Position numbers and translations under genes: made by a program
Shown here: in pieces, positions 1 through 10,695 of the stretch
Layout: each line of letters opens with the position of its first letter
How positions within the stretch are numbered: the first letter of the stretch is position 1
Source: Juglans regia
Lineage: Eukaryota > Streptophyta > Magnoliopsida > Fagales > Juglandaceae
Reading direction: 5' to 3'
Length of the DNA stretch: 64,000 nucleotides
NCBI RefSeq assembly: GCF_001411555.2
Contig: NC_049909.1
Location: forward strand, 2,279,875-2,343,874
Notes under the pieces: model-generated
Databases searched by the model: none
The model's input: the letters and a program-made list of their open reading frames with translations, nothing else
What the model was told of the DNA's origin: nothing

Positions 1-1111
1 GTGAGATTTCTCAAGCCTTCTTTTAATATGTGTGTCAAGAGAAGAGGCCCAATACGTTATGGAGGAAGTGCACAAATGGATATGCATAAATCATTTAGGC
101 GGACCTGGCGGCTAAGATCGTGAGGGCAAGGTACTATTCGCCTCACCCCCTCAAAGACGCCAAAGACTTCACCAAGAAATACAGCCAATGTCAATTATAG
201 GCACCAATCCCAAGTAGCCCACCCTAGGAAATGTGCCCAATGTCAATTACAATCACCTCCCATGGCCATTCGCCCAATGGGGGTGGACCTGGTGGGCCCT
301 ATGCCGCCAAGAAAATAAAGAGCAAAATAAGTCATCGTCGTCATTGACTACTTCATGAAGTGGGCAGAGGCTGAAGCCTTGGTGACAGTAACCTCCCAAA
401 ACATAATCAAATTCTTGTGGAAGACAATCATATGCCGATTTGGGATACCACAGAGTATTATCTTAGACAATGATAGGCAATTCGATTCAGAGCACTATTG
501 AAATTAGTGCTTTAAGCTTGGAATCAAAGCCAAATACTCTTCACTGGGGCACCCTTAGTCTAACAAACAAGTTGAGGCAATGAATAAAACCATCATGGGC
601 ATATTGAAGAAAAGGTTAGAAGAGAAGAAGGACGCTTGGACTGAGGAACTGCCCAAAGTGCTTTGGGCCTACAGAACGATAGTCAAAATCCCAACTAGAG
701 TAACACCCTTCGCCTTGGCATACAACAATGATGTAGTAATACTAGTTCAGGTGGGAATACCCAACCACAAAACCCATCAATAAGGAACAAAACATGAGGG
801 CACTGGAGGAGAGCCTCTATCTACTTGAGGAAAGAAGAGATGATGCGGAGATCAGGGCAACAACTAATAAAAGGAAGACGGAGTAGTATTTTAATAAAAG
901 AGTCAGGTCAAGGTCCTTCAAGATAGGAGACCTAGTTCTGAAGAAAACCAGAGTCACCACCACAGAAAAGAGAAAGCTCGGTCCACGATGGGAAGGACCC
1001 TACATTGTAATAGCCAGCCACAAACTAGGATCGTACCGCCTGAAAGACGCCTTAGGAATGGAGTTGCCCCACCCATGGAATTCTAAGCATCTAAGGAAGT
1101 ACTTTGTATGA
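1..1111 (+). pseudogene. Tat-type Ty3/gypsy pol remnant (integrase end)
   Basis: Broken 3' end of a gypsy polyprotein, entering from outside the window. In order: remains of the integrase zinc region (about 100-200), the integrase core (about 285-780) with readable pieces such as GVDLVGPMPPRK, FGIPQSIILDNDRQF and LPKVLWAYRTIVKIPT, then the C-terminal part (about 915-1110) with GDLVLKKTRVTT and LGPRWEGPYIVIASHKLG. Several stop codons interrupt it, for example inside the core near 320 and 500, so it is dead. The wording of the core (DYF-KWAEAEAL, then a long C-terminus with WEGPY) fits the Tat/Ogre/Retand lineage rather than chromoviruses. It is followed by a tandem-repeat 3' UTR and a reverse-strand ORF, as expected for Tat elements. 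The only sizeable intact piece is 580-783. Confidence 0.85.
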
Positions 1112-1169
1112 TTTCCCATGTAATGATTTTGATGCAAGAAAAAAGGTTGTTGAATTCAATGACCTGTCT

Positions 1170-2260
1170 TTATGCCTAGTGATCATAGGAGGAAAACAAC
1201 TAAACAGAGTGTCTTCCCTCCTCGCCCCTTTAAGTGTTGTCTAGGCAACCTCTCACCAAATATAAGTTGAGTGCCCAACTTTAGCGTGGTCGAGGCAACC
1301 TCCCCCAAACATAAGTCGAGTGTCTCCACTCGCCACCTTTAGCGCACTCAAGGCAACCTCCCACCAAATATAAGCTAGGTGTCTCCACTCACTACCTTTA
1401 GCGTGGTCAAGGCAAACTTCTACCAAATATGAGCCAAATGTCTCGATTCGTCACCTTGAGTGCAGTCGAGGAAACCTCTGGCCAAATCCAAGCTGAGTGT
1501 CTCCACTCGCACCTGGCGACTATAGAAGGAAAACCACCCAATAGAGTGTTTCCCTCCTCGTCCCTTTAGCATGGTCGAGGTAACTTCTTGCTGAATCCCA
1601 GCCGAGTGTCTCCACCACACCGAGCAACCATAGGGGGAAAACCATTTTAAAATGTGTTTCCCTCCTCACCCCTTCTGCGTGATTGAGGCAACATCCCACC
1701 AAGCATAATCCGAGGATCTCCACTCGCCACTTTTAGCTCCGTTGAGGCAACCTCCCGCCAAATCCAAGCCAAGTGTCTCCACTCGCACCTAGCGATTGTA
1801 GAAGGAAAACCACCCAATAGAGTGTTTCCCTCCTCGTCCCTTCAGCACAGTCAAGGTAACCTCTCGTCCAATCCTAGTCAAGTGTCTCCACTCACACCAA
1901 GTGACCATAGGGGGAAAACCATTTAAAAAAGTCTTTCCCTCCTCGACCCTTCAGCGCGGTTGAGGCAACCTCCCGCCAAACATAAGCCGAGGGTCTCCAC
2001 TCACCACGTTTAGCACAGTTGAGGCAACATCCCGCCAAATCCAAGCTGAGTGTCTCCACTTGCACCTAGCGACTATAGGAGGAAAACCACCCATCAGAGT
2101 GTTTTCCTCCTTGCCCCTTTAGCGTGGTCGAGGCAACCTTTCCCCGAATCTGAGCTGAGTGTCTCAACTCGCACTTAGAGATCGTAAAAGGAAAACCACT
2201 TAATAAAGTGTTTCCCTCCTAGCGATCAGGGCATCCTCCCACCAAACAAGGTGAATGTCA
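1170..2260 (+). repeat. Tandem repeat in Tat-1 3' UTR (276-bp units with ~70-bp subunits)
   Basis: Directly seen. A unit beginning AGTGTCTCCACT restarts at about 1496, 1772 and 2049, giving periods of 276 and 277 bp. Each unit holds a GGAGGAAAACCACCCAAT block and several diverged copies of a ~70-bp subunit with GAGGCAACCTCCCGCCAAA. The subunit also forms the earlier part (1240-1480). It lies directly after the integrase end. Tat-lineage elements are known to carry variable tandem repeats between pol and the 3' LTR, and this fits. The small minus-strand ORFs at 1420-1723 come from the repeat and are not genes. Confidence 0.85.
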
Positions 2261-2471
2261 ACACCCACACATTCACAAATTCCTCACCCCATTGCGAGAA
2301 GGGACTCAATGCCCTCTACGAAATAAACTTCCAAAGATAAACACAGTTAATCAAAAAATAATCAGACACTAATCAAGGAAAGCTCAAGCACATTGACAAC
2401 TAGAAGGGACCAAGAAAACACATTAACAAATTCAATGTTTTACATGCCATCAAATGATAGAAATAAACATA

Positions 2472-2644
2472 GAAAAATTCTATTTATCATCCCCTACACC
2501 ACACATCAATATGTGATTTGTCATTTTTTCCATTCTATTTAAACACATACATATTGATGTGTATATATGTGTGTTTAGATATAAGGATAAAAATGACAAA
2601 TCACATATTGGCGTATGGTGTAAGGATGATAAGTAGCATTTCTC
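2472..2644. mobile_element. MITE with long terminal inverted repeats
   Basis: The left arm (about 2472-2530) and the right arm (about 2588-2644) are near-perfect reverse complements. The shared core contains CAATATGTGATTTGTCATTT, and the outer ends read GAAAAATTCTATTTATCATC against GAGAAATGCTACTTATCATC. Total length is about 173 bp with a short AT-rich loop, so it could fold into one hairpin. I could not find a clear target-site duplication, so the superfamily is undecided. It sits between the Tat-1 tandem repeats and the antisense ORF. The ORF 2480-2665 on the minus strand is spurious. Confidence 0.7.
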
Positions 2645-2649
2645 ATTAA

Positions 2650-4489
2650 CAAAATATCTAGTCAAGGGCGAGCTTCAACATTGAGGGGTGGAAAAGCGTT
2701 TGACATCCCGTCACGGCCAAGAAAGTCAAAAAATTGGTAGGCAACTTGACTTGCTTTTAGGGACTTCAAATCTAACCCACACAAGTCTGACCCTAGATGA
2801 GCGAACAGGTACTCCCTCAACTGTTTGATGCCAAGTTTATATCCCAGGCCCCAAGCTCGGTTCCAAATGGAATGGGTAACTACTAGTTGAGGGGAAAGGC
2901 GAACAACTTCTTCCCAAGAAACCTCTAGCTCAGCGGCCAGCATAGTCACCTTCAACTCTAAGTTCGACAATCTCTTTTGGTAATTCTCGAAGATCTCATG
3001 CAAATTTGCATAACGCTGGTCGTGGCTCCTAAGCTCCTGCTTCACCTCCTTCAATTTTGCCTCGGCACTAACCTTCTTGCCCTAAGAAATGCTGAGCTAA
3101 ATGGCTAGTTCCTGTCGGTCTTCCTCCTACTTGGCAAGGCAAGCAGTGTAATCAGAGCCACGTCACCAAGCCTCCTCCAGCTCTTTTCCCACTTGCTGAA
3201 GGTGATTAAGCAGGACTTTAAGCTCCTCGCCACGAGTCTTCGCCTCATTATGAAATCCAGCCACCTCTTCCCAGGATTCCTCAAAATCATGGCAGAGGTA
3301 ATGAATCTCCTCATAAAGAGAAACTATCTGATCCTCCAAAGTATGGGAATACGACTCCACTTGGGACAACTCAGGCGGCCACGACAGCACCATGCGCCCT
3401 ACCAATGAAGGACCGCATTGACTGGTTATCTTCCTTTGAGTCAATCTTACTGTCCATTAGCATGGCGACCAAGTGTCCATGCCTTGGGCAAACAAGCAAA
3501 CAAAAAAAAAAGGACGAAAGGAAAACTCACCGAGGACAAAAAACCTCAGAGCTTATGCATTGTGGCTCGGATAGCCTCCTCCATGAAGCTATCCATCAGT
3601 GGAGAGGGACACGTGGGATGGGAACTCAAAGGGCCAGGCAGTTCTAATGCGTCAAAAGTTCTCCCAACGAAAGGAATTAAGGCACCAATCTCACCTATAA
3701 GAGATTGATTGGCAGGGAACTCGGGCGAGGACATGAAGGAGATGGAGGGGCGGCGAAGGTTCTATTCCCACTTGATCGTTAGATCCCGAAGGAGGGTCTT
3801 TGAAGGGCAATCTCTCAGGAAACATAGGCGATGGAACATCTCTCCTTGTAGGCGAGATAATGAAAATCGATTGAGGAATAGATACCCTACCACCGTTGAG
3901 GTCCATTCCTGTGGGTTCCTCATGAAGGAACTCAGGAAAGACAAAGGATCTCAAGGGTGACTCCTCTTGAAGCCAAAAGGCAGCTGCAGAAGTCATCAGC
4001 ACCAGTGTCGAACCCCTAAGCAGCACATCGTCGCCAGCATTTTAGGAGACCTCACCGAATTCTTCAAAAGGAACCGAGGAAGGCCCTATTGAAACATTAG
4101 AAGGAGTGTTGAAACAACAGGTGGGGTCTCCAGAAAAGTGGGGTCGAGAGTCACCTCTATCTTGCCTTATCAAAACCAGAGGCCGTGTGTTGACCCCCCA
4201 GAATAGGTGGAATCGACAGGGTCGCCTCACGACGAGGTGACATGGCGGATTCAACTTCCAACACCAATTATGAATCCACCTAAACTTGCGCCATTATATC
4301 TTCAAGAGAGCCAACCAATAAAGCCTGGGGACGAGCCAAGCTGCCCTCCCCAACCACCGAGGAAAGAGAGAAAGGGGCTCGATACAAACATGCAATAGAT
4401 ATTACTACAAACCTATTGATATTGTCATGGGTCAAAAGAACATCTGGCCAAGTAGAACTATCATTTTGCTCCACCCAAGCTACTATCAT
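2650..4489 (-). pseudogene. Antisense ORF of Tat-1 (gypsy-associated coiled-coil protein), broken
   Basis: Minus-strand protein remains lie downstream of the + strand pol. The best pieces are 3054-2662 (130 aa; helical, then a conserved-looking end with WNRAWGLGYKLGIKQL, FFDFLGRDGM and FPPLNVEARP) and 3444-3163 (93 aa; glutamate-rich, heptad-like, with QIVSLYEEIHYL). Serine/proline-rich fragments lie further upstream at 3546-4026 and 4042-4489. This style, a long coiled coil then a C-terminal block ending NVEARP, is what I recognise from plant 'putative gypsy-type transposon' proteins. Frameshifts and stops separate the pieces, so no intact protein remains. Known family fact: some Tat elements (Grande of maize, for example) carry an ORF on the opposite strand between pol and the 3' LTR. 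The function of such proteins is unknown. Confidence 0.65.
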
Positions 4490-4499
4490 CCAAACAGAT

Positions 4500-5724
4500 A
4501 AGGATACTTGGCTTTTATATCAACTTCTTTCTCCCAAGTTGTTTTTGAATATTATGATTCTGTCATAGTACTTTGACAAGTAGAATCTTGTGGTTATGCA
4601 ACTCATTTTCTTTCCAATTAATGATTCGCACTGGTTTTCTGTGACATTTCGATCGTAAATTGGGATGTACAATATAAATTTAATTATTTATTTGCAATTA
4701 CTAATTTTATTTGTTTATTAAATATTATTAATAATTAATTCAAATTAGTATTTAGGTTATCATTTCAAATAGCTAGTTAAGACTTGCAATGTTTGATCAT
4801 AACAATATTGACCAAGTCTCACTAATTAATTGCCAAATCCTCTCTAAATGGTTAAAAAGGGCCCTTGTCAATTTCAGCCACACCAAAATTTACTACAAAT
4901 AAACTGATTAAGTCACACTCTTCAATTCATGCCACCTTCCTTCGCTATCCCTCTATTTTCGATCATCAAACCGAGTCTTTCTCCTACAACAATTCATCGA
5001 AAACACTTCAAATTAAACACATCCAAGACATTTCCCCATCTATATGTATCTCTCCTTGACCAACTCCTTAACACCCACCAAACACCACCACCAACAACTT
5101 AGAAAATTATAACACAATTTTCTCACCTTCGTTCTCCTCCATCGTGTCATAGAAAACACCGATTGATCCCAACAGTAACTCAACCACCTAAATTCAAACT
5201 ACACGATGCCCTCTTTCTCAGTAAGACCCCATAGATTCCTCTCCCTCTTTTCTTCACTGTTTTTTCTTAGCCAAACGGGATTCAAAAAAAAAAAAAATCT
5301 TTTTGTTACCTCAAAAGCCTCCATTGCTGACACTTTCGCTTTGGCCATCGTCTCCGATGTACTCTGCCCATTCTCGGTAAGCCACCATCTCAAATTTGCC
5401 CTTTCTCTCCACCATTTTTCCTCAACCAAACAATGACTGAAATTGGGCTTTATTCCATTAGAAGTCGTCACTGCCATTGATCTCGGTCCGGCCACTTAGA
5501 ACCACCGTTGCATGACGTCCCTTTCTTCATAGTAAGCCATGTCGATCCCTCCCCTCTCTTCTCTCCACCGTTTCTCAATCTCATGAAACCTCACAATCTC
5601 TCCATTACATAAAGCTTGGCCGTTGTTGATCTCAGCCAAGTTTGGCCGCCCACATAGCCTCTACCTCTTCTCTCATGGTGAGCTCGAGAACTTCTGTCAA
5701 CCTCTATGGTTTTGAAAGAAATGT
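4500..5724. other. Noncoding stretch with a degenerate ~155-bp triplication
   Basis: No convincing gene. 4500-4860 is AT-rich. Between about 5205 and 5660 a pyrimidine-rich motif recurs three times (starts near 5208, 5365 and 5517), each with a TTCTC-GTAAG core, a CCCTCTCTTCTCTCC-like stretch and a following GCC-TTG-TCTC block, so an old imperfect triplication is likely. The 98-aa minus ORF (5495-5199) and 76-aa plus ORF (5206-5436) lie across these repeats and match nothing I recognise. It may include the missing 3' LTR of Tat-1, but I could not define an LTR border. Confidence 0.4.
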
Positions 5725-5732
5725 GTTGCTGC

Positions 5733-6219
5733 TAGGAGTGTAACTGGTCTAGTTTGGTCTGATTTTGGACATTTTTTAAGACCCAACTAGTATATACCGG
5801 CTTTGAAACTTGAAGGACCGATACCGCAGTGGTCAAACCACTAAACCTATTCCTCTAATTTTACTAGTTTTGGTCTGGGTCAGTCTAATTTTTTCAATAT
5901 ATTATATATATTATATATTGTATATATATATTATAGTATATAATAATATAGTGATATATTATAGTATACTATAATATATAATGATATAGTATTAGTATAA
6001 CTACTAATACTACTATAATGATAATATATAGTTATTTATATAGTGATAATACTCCGACCATGTTCCAATCCTGCTGAATTTGGTTTCGACTGATTTTGAG
6101 AAAAATGAAACTAATACTGGACTGAACCGAATCTGCTACCGGACTGAACCAAATTCGATACCGAACCAAATCTACCGTTACAGTCCGGTTTACTAGTTCA
6201 CCCTTTTTTTTCACCTCTA
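5733..6219. mobile_element. hAT-like MITE with 8-bp target duplication
   Basis: A 487-bp noncoding element begins TAGGAGTGTAAC and ends, read in reverse complement, TAGAGGTGAAAA, which are imperfect terminal inverted repeats of the TAGGGGTG type. The flanks are 8-bp direct repeats, GTTGCTGC (5725-5732) and GTTACTGC (6220-6227), with one mismatch. Repeated CCGGACTGAACC-like words lie near the right end and an ATATTATAT-rich centre occupies 5895-6050. The 8-bp duplication and TIRs fit the hAT superfamily. It has no coding capacity, so it would have depended on a transposase elsewhere. Confidence 0.7.
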
Positions 6220-6544
6220 GTTACTGCTAGAAGATTTAACTCCTCATGCTTTCCTTTTAGTACATGTTATTCACTAATGTTACAGAAATGCCATTCATAT
6301 TAATTACAAAATTTCCATTGAGCCTTTTGCCGTGTAGTCCTTTGTGGTTGGTTTCAGTTTTCCAGAAAAGCCACTGCATGCCTTTGGTTATTTCAAAAAT
6401 GCCCTCCAATCTTTTTGTTTTCAGCTTCCGTAAAAGTCTCTTGAAAATCCTTTTTGTGTAGTTACGTTTTTGGCCTTTTGTGTGTACGTGACAAAAAGTG
6501 TTTAAAGCTGGTCTCATTAACGTTGGCCTATTTTTACGTATAAC

Positions 6545-6761
6545 TTGTAATATGTTGGTTTTTTTTTTTACCCTAAGCAAAAAGGGGAGGTGGGGGCAAC
6601 CAATGTAGCTACCCTTTCTGGACGTGGCTATAGGAGCTCATCTCCATTGTGAAATGTCTGGTTTGAGCTATAACTATTGTCCAATGGATGAGCCCGTCAC
6701 CACAGCACCACCAAGCTGTCAGCCGGTCCAAAGCCTATCCTATATTGTAATATGTTGGTTT
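6545..6761 (-). mobile_element. SINE-like retroposon with 17-bp target duplication
   Basis: Perfect 17-bp direct repeats TTGTAATATGTTGGTTT occur at 6545-6561 and 6745-6761. Between them lies about 183 bp starting with a T-run (6561-6569), which is a poly(A) tail if the element is read on the minus strand. Long target duplications plus an A-tail are the signature of LINE-machinery retroposition, and the length fits a SINE. A possible pol III A-box-like word (CAGCTTGGTGG, minus strand, near 6710-6720) is present. The B-box is not convincing, so the tRNA origin is open. Confidence 0.65.
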
Positions 6762-8108
6762 AGTTTTAATTTGGTCTTTGTTTTACGTGGTTGACACTAA
6801 TATTTTTTATACAGTTTAAATTATATTAAGTGTTCATTTATGATTTGATTATGATAATAAATTACAAGGATTTGAATTTTGAGTATAATCAAGTTTAATT
6901 AGCAGAACAAATTTCCATTGTTTATTTTGTCAGATTTTGATAAACTTATTATGTTATATTGTTAATTGGGGAAGAAAGGAATATGTTATGACTTTTTAAA
7001 TAATATTAATATTTATTAGTTTTAGTATATATCTGAATACTTATTAAATTATTCCTACTATATTATTCTCTATGATATCAATTTAATTAAGTAGAATGCT
7101 ATGACACGTTATTTTAGAAAATTAGTGACATATGGTATTTTGTATAGATAATGATCTACAAAGAGAGATTTTAGAATTAGTGATATGATATACGTAACTT
7201 GATCATAAATTAAAATTAGCACATAGTTAGATTATTATTACTAAAGTCAATTCTTCATGGCCTCTTTTTACGTACCAAATATGTCATTATTTATGCAAGC
7301 ATGTCATTCACCATACTCTATGATCCTTTTATTTCTGTATCAAGTTAATTCAACATTTATAATTATGTACATATTATGTACATCATGCATCTTATGTTGC
7401 ATAAGACATGTAAACTTTCTTTTGTTCAAGTGTAAGACAAGATCAAATGAGTTAATAAGATGACTATTCAGATGCATGATATCAATGTGATTCATGGGTG
7501 GATATGCAAGCCACAGATTTAAGCGTGGTCCACCATATTATGCCAAAATACTATTAGCAACTCTCCTTGCGGGCGCGGGATGTGGGGCTGGTGTACAACC
7601 TTGCACACAGAATTAAGTGTGTTGGCCTGTCAAATAATTCAGATAAGACAGATAATCCAAGACAAGTCATGCATAAAATAAGCATACGTATGAATGATAA
7701 TGATTTTTAGTTCCTAGTATGAAAATTTTTATAAAAGCCTTATGTTTATTACATTTACGTGTGATAGGATTCTTACTGAGTCTTCGTCTTATTTTAGTTT
7801 TATTTCATGTTTTAACCACCCAGGTAAGGATGATGAGTACAAGCAAGCGGCCTAGGATTAGATGGACCAGTTGATTAAATTCCAAACTTCTTAGAATAAA
7901 TTATTATTATGACAGAAAATTTATTCAGTTGTTCGTAATTGTCTTTATTTAATATTATTGGAAACAAATTTTATTAAATAATTCTTTTTATGAAATAGAT
8001 TTTTATTTTATTAAAATATGAGATATCTTACCGGGCTAGTTTTATGAAAACAAGTGACATCCCATAACCTATAGGAAGGAGATGTTACATTTTTCCTTAT
8101 TGGTCAGG
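6762..8108. other. AT-rich noncoding DNA with LTR-like part
   Basis: No gene seen. From about 7460 to 8090 the texture resembles chromovirus LTR sequence: a CTTACTGAGTCTTCG word near 7773, a GATGATGAGTACAAGC word near 7831, and GTGACATCCCATAACC near 8056. I found neither paired ends nor a target duplication, so this is only a suggestion of an old LTR fragment. The 68-aa ORF at 7257-7463 is not recognisable. Confidence 0.35.
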
Positions 8109-8243
8109 TGTGATGACCCAAGACCTTACTTGAGATTTGACGGAGACTTAAACATTGGCACATGTGACACAAGATCACATACCCCTCGTTCATGATAGTT
8201 AACATGCAATGCACCTAGGATGTTTCTAGCAGTACATAATCAT
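8109..8243 (-). repeat. Terminal part of the Tekay 3' LTR, separated by LINE-A
   Basis: The last ~135 bp of the minus-strand LTR, cut off from its main body (36111-39340) by LINE-A. It ends in CA at 8109 and shares its layout with the 3' end of the solo LTR at 17970-18101. The LINE target duplication (8244-8259) is immediately adjacent. Confidence 0.65.
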
Positions 8244-8341
8244 CACAGCAGAAAAACTCTTTTTTTTCCCCTAAGAGAAACTGATCTCATTAAACATGAT
8301 TACCAGTTACATCCAAAACCTAAATGAATCAAGCTAGATAG

Positions 8342-9246
8342 TTACATCATTTCCTTGGCAAAAATAGAGAAAATACAGGGTGGACATGTTTCAATGTCAT
8401 AAAGATCTTCTAAGCATCCAAGAGCATCTTTTGCTAGGCTGTGTGCTGTCGAATTTGCCTCTCGAAAAGCATGTGATACTATCAAGTAAGCATAAGAATC
8501 CAGCACTTGTCTTGCATCTCCTATAAGGCATCCACAAAGACTCCAATACTTTATAGTATGATTTTTCAGCAAGTCCACTACTTGTTTTGAATCCCCCTTA
8601 AGACAAAGGTATTGCAAACCAAGCTCTCTGTAGAAGACAGTTGCTGTGAGTAAGCCATAGGCTTCAGCATCAAAAGGACTTCCTTTTAGAGGCCTGTTAG
8701 CACGAAGAGCTCCAATGACTAGGCCATGGGGGTCTCTAATGAGTACTCCTATTCCTATTCTCCCCTCCCTCGAGTTTACAGCCGTATCCCAGTTGACCTT
8801 GAAGCACTCTTCCTCAGGTTTTGACCAATTGTGGGCCTCTACTGGAGCCTTGACATTAGCTTTCCATGATTCTTTGAATGCCTCACTGTAAGCTAAAATT
8901 TTTGTTTTAGCCTGTTGAAATACAAGTGTAGCATGCTTGAAACCTCTTCCATGAATGACATCATTCCTCCTAGACCAGATTCCCTTTGCTATGACTGCCA
9001 CCTCATTAAGTTCAGTTGGATCAAGGGTGCCTACCATAACTAACCAGATATCAAGAAACATGTCACTGTGGTGGGACATCTTTTGCACCTTCTTACCACC
9101 TTGATTCCACACATCATTAGCCGCATTGCATCCCCATAGAACATGGACATCTTTTGCACCTTCTTACCACCTTGATTCCACACATCTTTAGCCGCATTGC
9201 ATCCACATAGAACATGGCCAAAAGTTTCAGCTTCCTGTATGCAAAT
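8342..9246 (-). pseudogene. LINE-A ORF2 3' part: zinc-binding region and RNase H
   Basis: The C-terminal piece of the LINE polyprotein, separated from the RT by the Athila insertion. The 256-aa open stretch 9112-8342 begins in the region WNQGGKKVQ. It then shows an RNase H fold of the plant LINE type: FKVNWDTAV, GIGVLIRDPHGLVIGA, DAEAYGLL, LKGDSKQVVDLL and FREANSTAHSLAKDALG. The catalytic acidic residues of the first three motifs (D, E, D) are visible. Upstream (9246-9113) the frame reads EAETFGHVLCGCNAAKDVW, the second half of a reverse-transcriptase zinc-binding motif whose first half is at about 31140. A 71-bp tandem duplication (9075-9216) shifts the frame here. This is not a host RNase H gene: zinc motif, 3' poly(A) and TSD all belong to the LINE. 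Confidence 0.85.
9075..9216 (-). repeat. 71-bp tandem duplication inside LINE-A
   Basis: 9075-9145 and 9146-9216 are direct repeats with about two mismatches (CATTAG/CTTTAG and CCCCATAG/CCACATAG). Because 71 is not a multiple of three, it shifts the reading frame between the zinc-binding motif and RNase H. Confidence 0.9.
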
Positions 9247-10672
9247 TGATTAAGCTGAATTATTGCATATTTTATACATTTAGAACCAATATATTTTATT
9301 TATTTCATTATATTATTATTGGTTTTAGATAGTAAAATGATTAAGATGAATAAATCTGAGTTGTGATTTAAATTGGTTAATAGCATGATTTATGCTTAAT
9401 TTTATAACTTGTGATTTAATTGAACAATGTTCATTCATATGCACAACATATTTTTGAGTTTTTATTATTCTTATTTTATTTTATTTCTAATTCCTATTAT
9501 TTTATTTCTAATTTCAACGAGTGTAGGACTCTTCAAATAAGGATAATGATGGGGTTTGAGAGTAATTCGGATCAGAGTCCAAAATGCGTTAGGAGACAGA
9601 ATGGACAGACTTCAGTATTTTAATCATAAATTTCCGTTCAAATATCGGATTGATACGATTCTTGATGTGTTGAAAAACTATCTTAAAGGGCTACAAAGTT
9701 GTCTCTAATAAGGATTTTCAAATTCAAACACCTGAAGCACAGACATGGCTGCCAAGTTGAGTCCTAAAGTTTAAGCGATTTTGTGTACGGGAATATGAAG
9801 ACATTAGGGTTTCTTCGTACCCTATTTAAGCATATCATTAGCACGAAATTGAGGACTTTGGAGAAGTAGCACCGCACATTTGATGAACTCTTCCAGGGTC
9901 CAATTGCTGCTCCAGCTGCCTCCTCCATTGCCTACCACCTCCATCTCTATTTATTGGGCTTGCTCTTTTCATTCTCTACTTTTTATTTAATTTCAGTTTA
10001 AAGTTTATGGAATATTTTTGAGATATTTGGCTTAAACTTTTGGGCACTTTATTTGCTATTTATTTACTTCGTATTATTTATTTTTCTCGCTTCTTTAAGC
10101 TTTCATTGAACAGTGATTATAATTGCTATGGATTAATTTTGAGAATTTGTGATTTGAATACAAGGATGAACCCTAGAATCTTGATTTTGGGACTTTTCAA
10201 TTTTTAATTCGTATTTTGTCAATTACTTTCTAATCTAATTTAATTCTTAGATTAGTTTTATTAATCTCTCAGTTCCATTGCATATTAGATCGATTAAAAC
10301 TTAATTAGGAGTTAAATAATTTCTGTTTTATTGTTTAATTTTCACATTAAATAAGATTGTTTAGTTTAGTTGATTTTCTTTATTGTTAATTTTAATTTGT
10401 TAGTTCTTTTTACATTTCCTTTCAACACTCAAAAATCTAAAAATATGAATCTAGTCCATGACTGGTGCCCTTTTCATTCTTGTTGCACTCTTTCATCCAT
10501 TGCACATACAATCATTTTTATTTGCTCTTTGTGAATATTTTCACCATTTTAAACGAGTTTGATTTTAAGTAAATTTCCCTTAGGAGACGATTTAGGAATT
10601 TATTCCTAATTATTACGCGACATCCTCCTGCACTTACGATAGCCTTTGTGCTACTCATTTTCGAGTGAGTCA
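9247..10672 (+). repeat. Athila 5' LTR
   Basis: Starts TGATTAAGCTGAATTA and ends GAGTGAGTCA. It pairs with 29683-31108 at equal length. It holds T-rich DNA and no gene; the short ORF at 9420-9623 recurs in the 3' LTR and is not a gene. Confidence 0.92.
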
Positions 10673-10678
10673 AGTTTT

Positions 10679-10695
10679 TGACACTGTTGCCGGGG
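10679..10695 (+). promoter_or_regulatory. Primer-binding site (tRNA-Asp type)
   Basis: TGACACTGTTGCCGGGG lies six bases after the 5' LTR. It resembles the complement of the plant tRNA-Asp 3' end (TGGCGCCGTTGCCGGGG), the primer typical of Athila elements, with a few point changes. Confidence 0.75.

Noticed and set aside
1170..2260. CRISPR-like array
   Set aside because: Units are long, diverged and contiguous with no unique spacers, and the DNA is plant. It is a transposon UTR array. The same holds for 44437-44975.
8342..9112. Host RNase H-like gene of 256 aa
   Set aside because: It is the C-terminal part of LINE-A ORF2: it follows a zinc-binding motif, ends at a poly(A) tail, and lies within the LINE target duplications.
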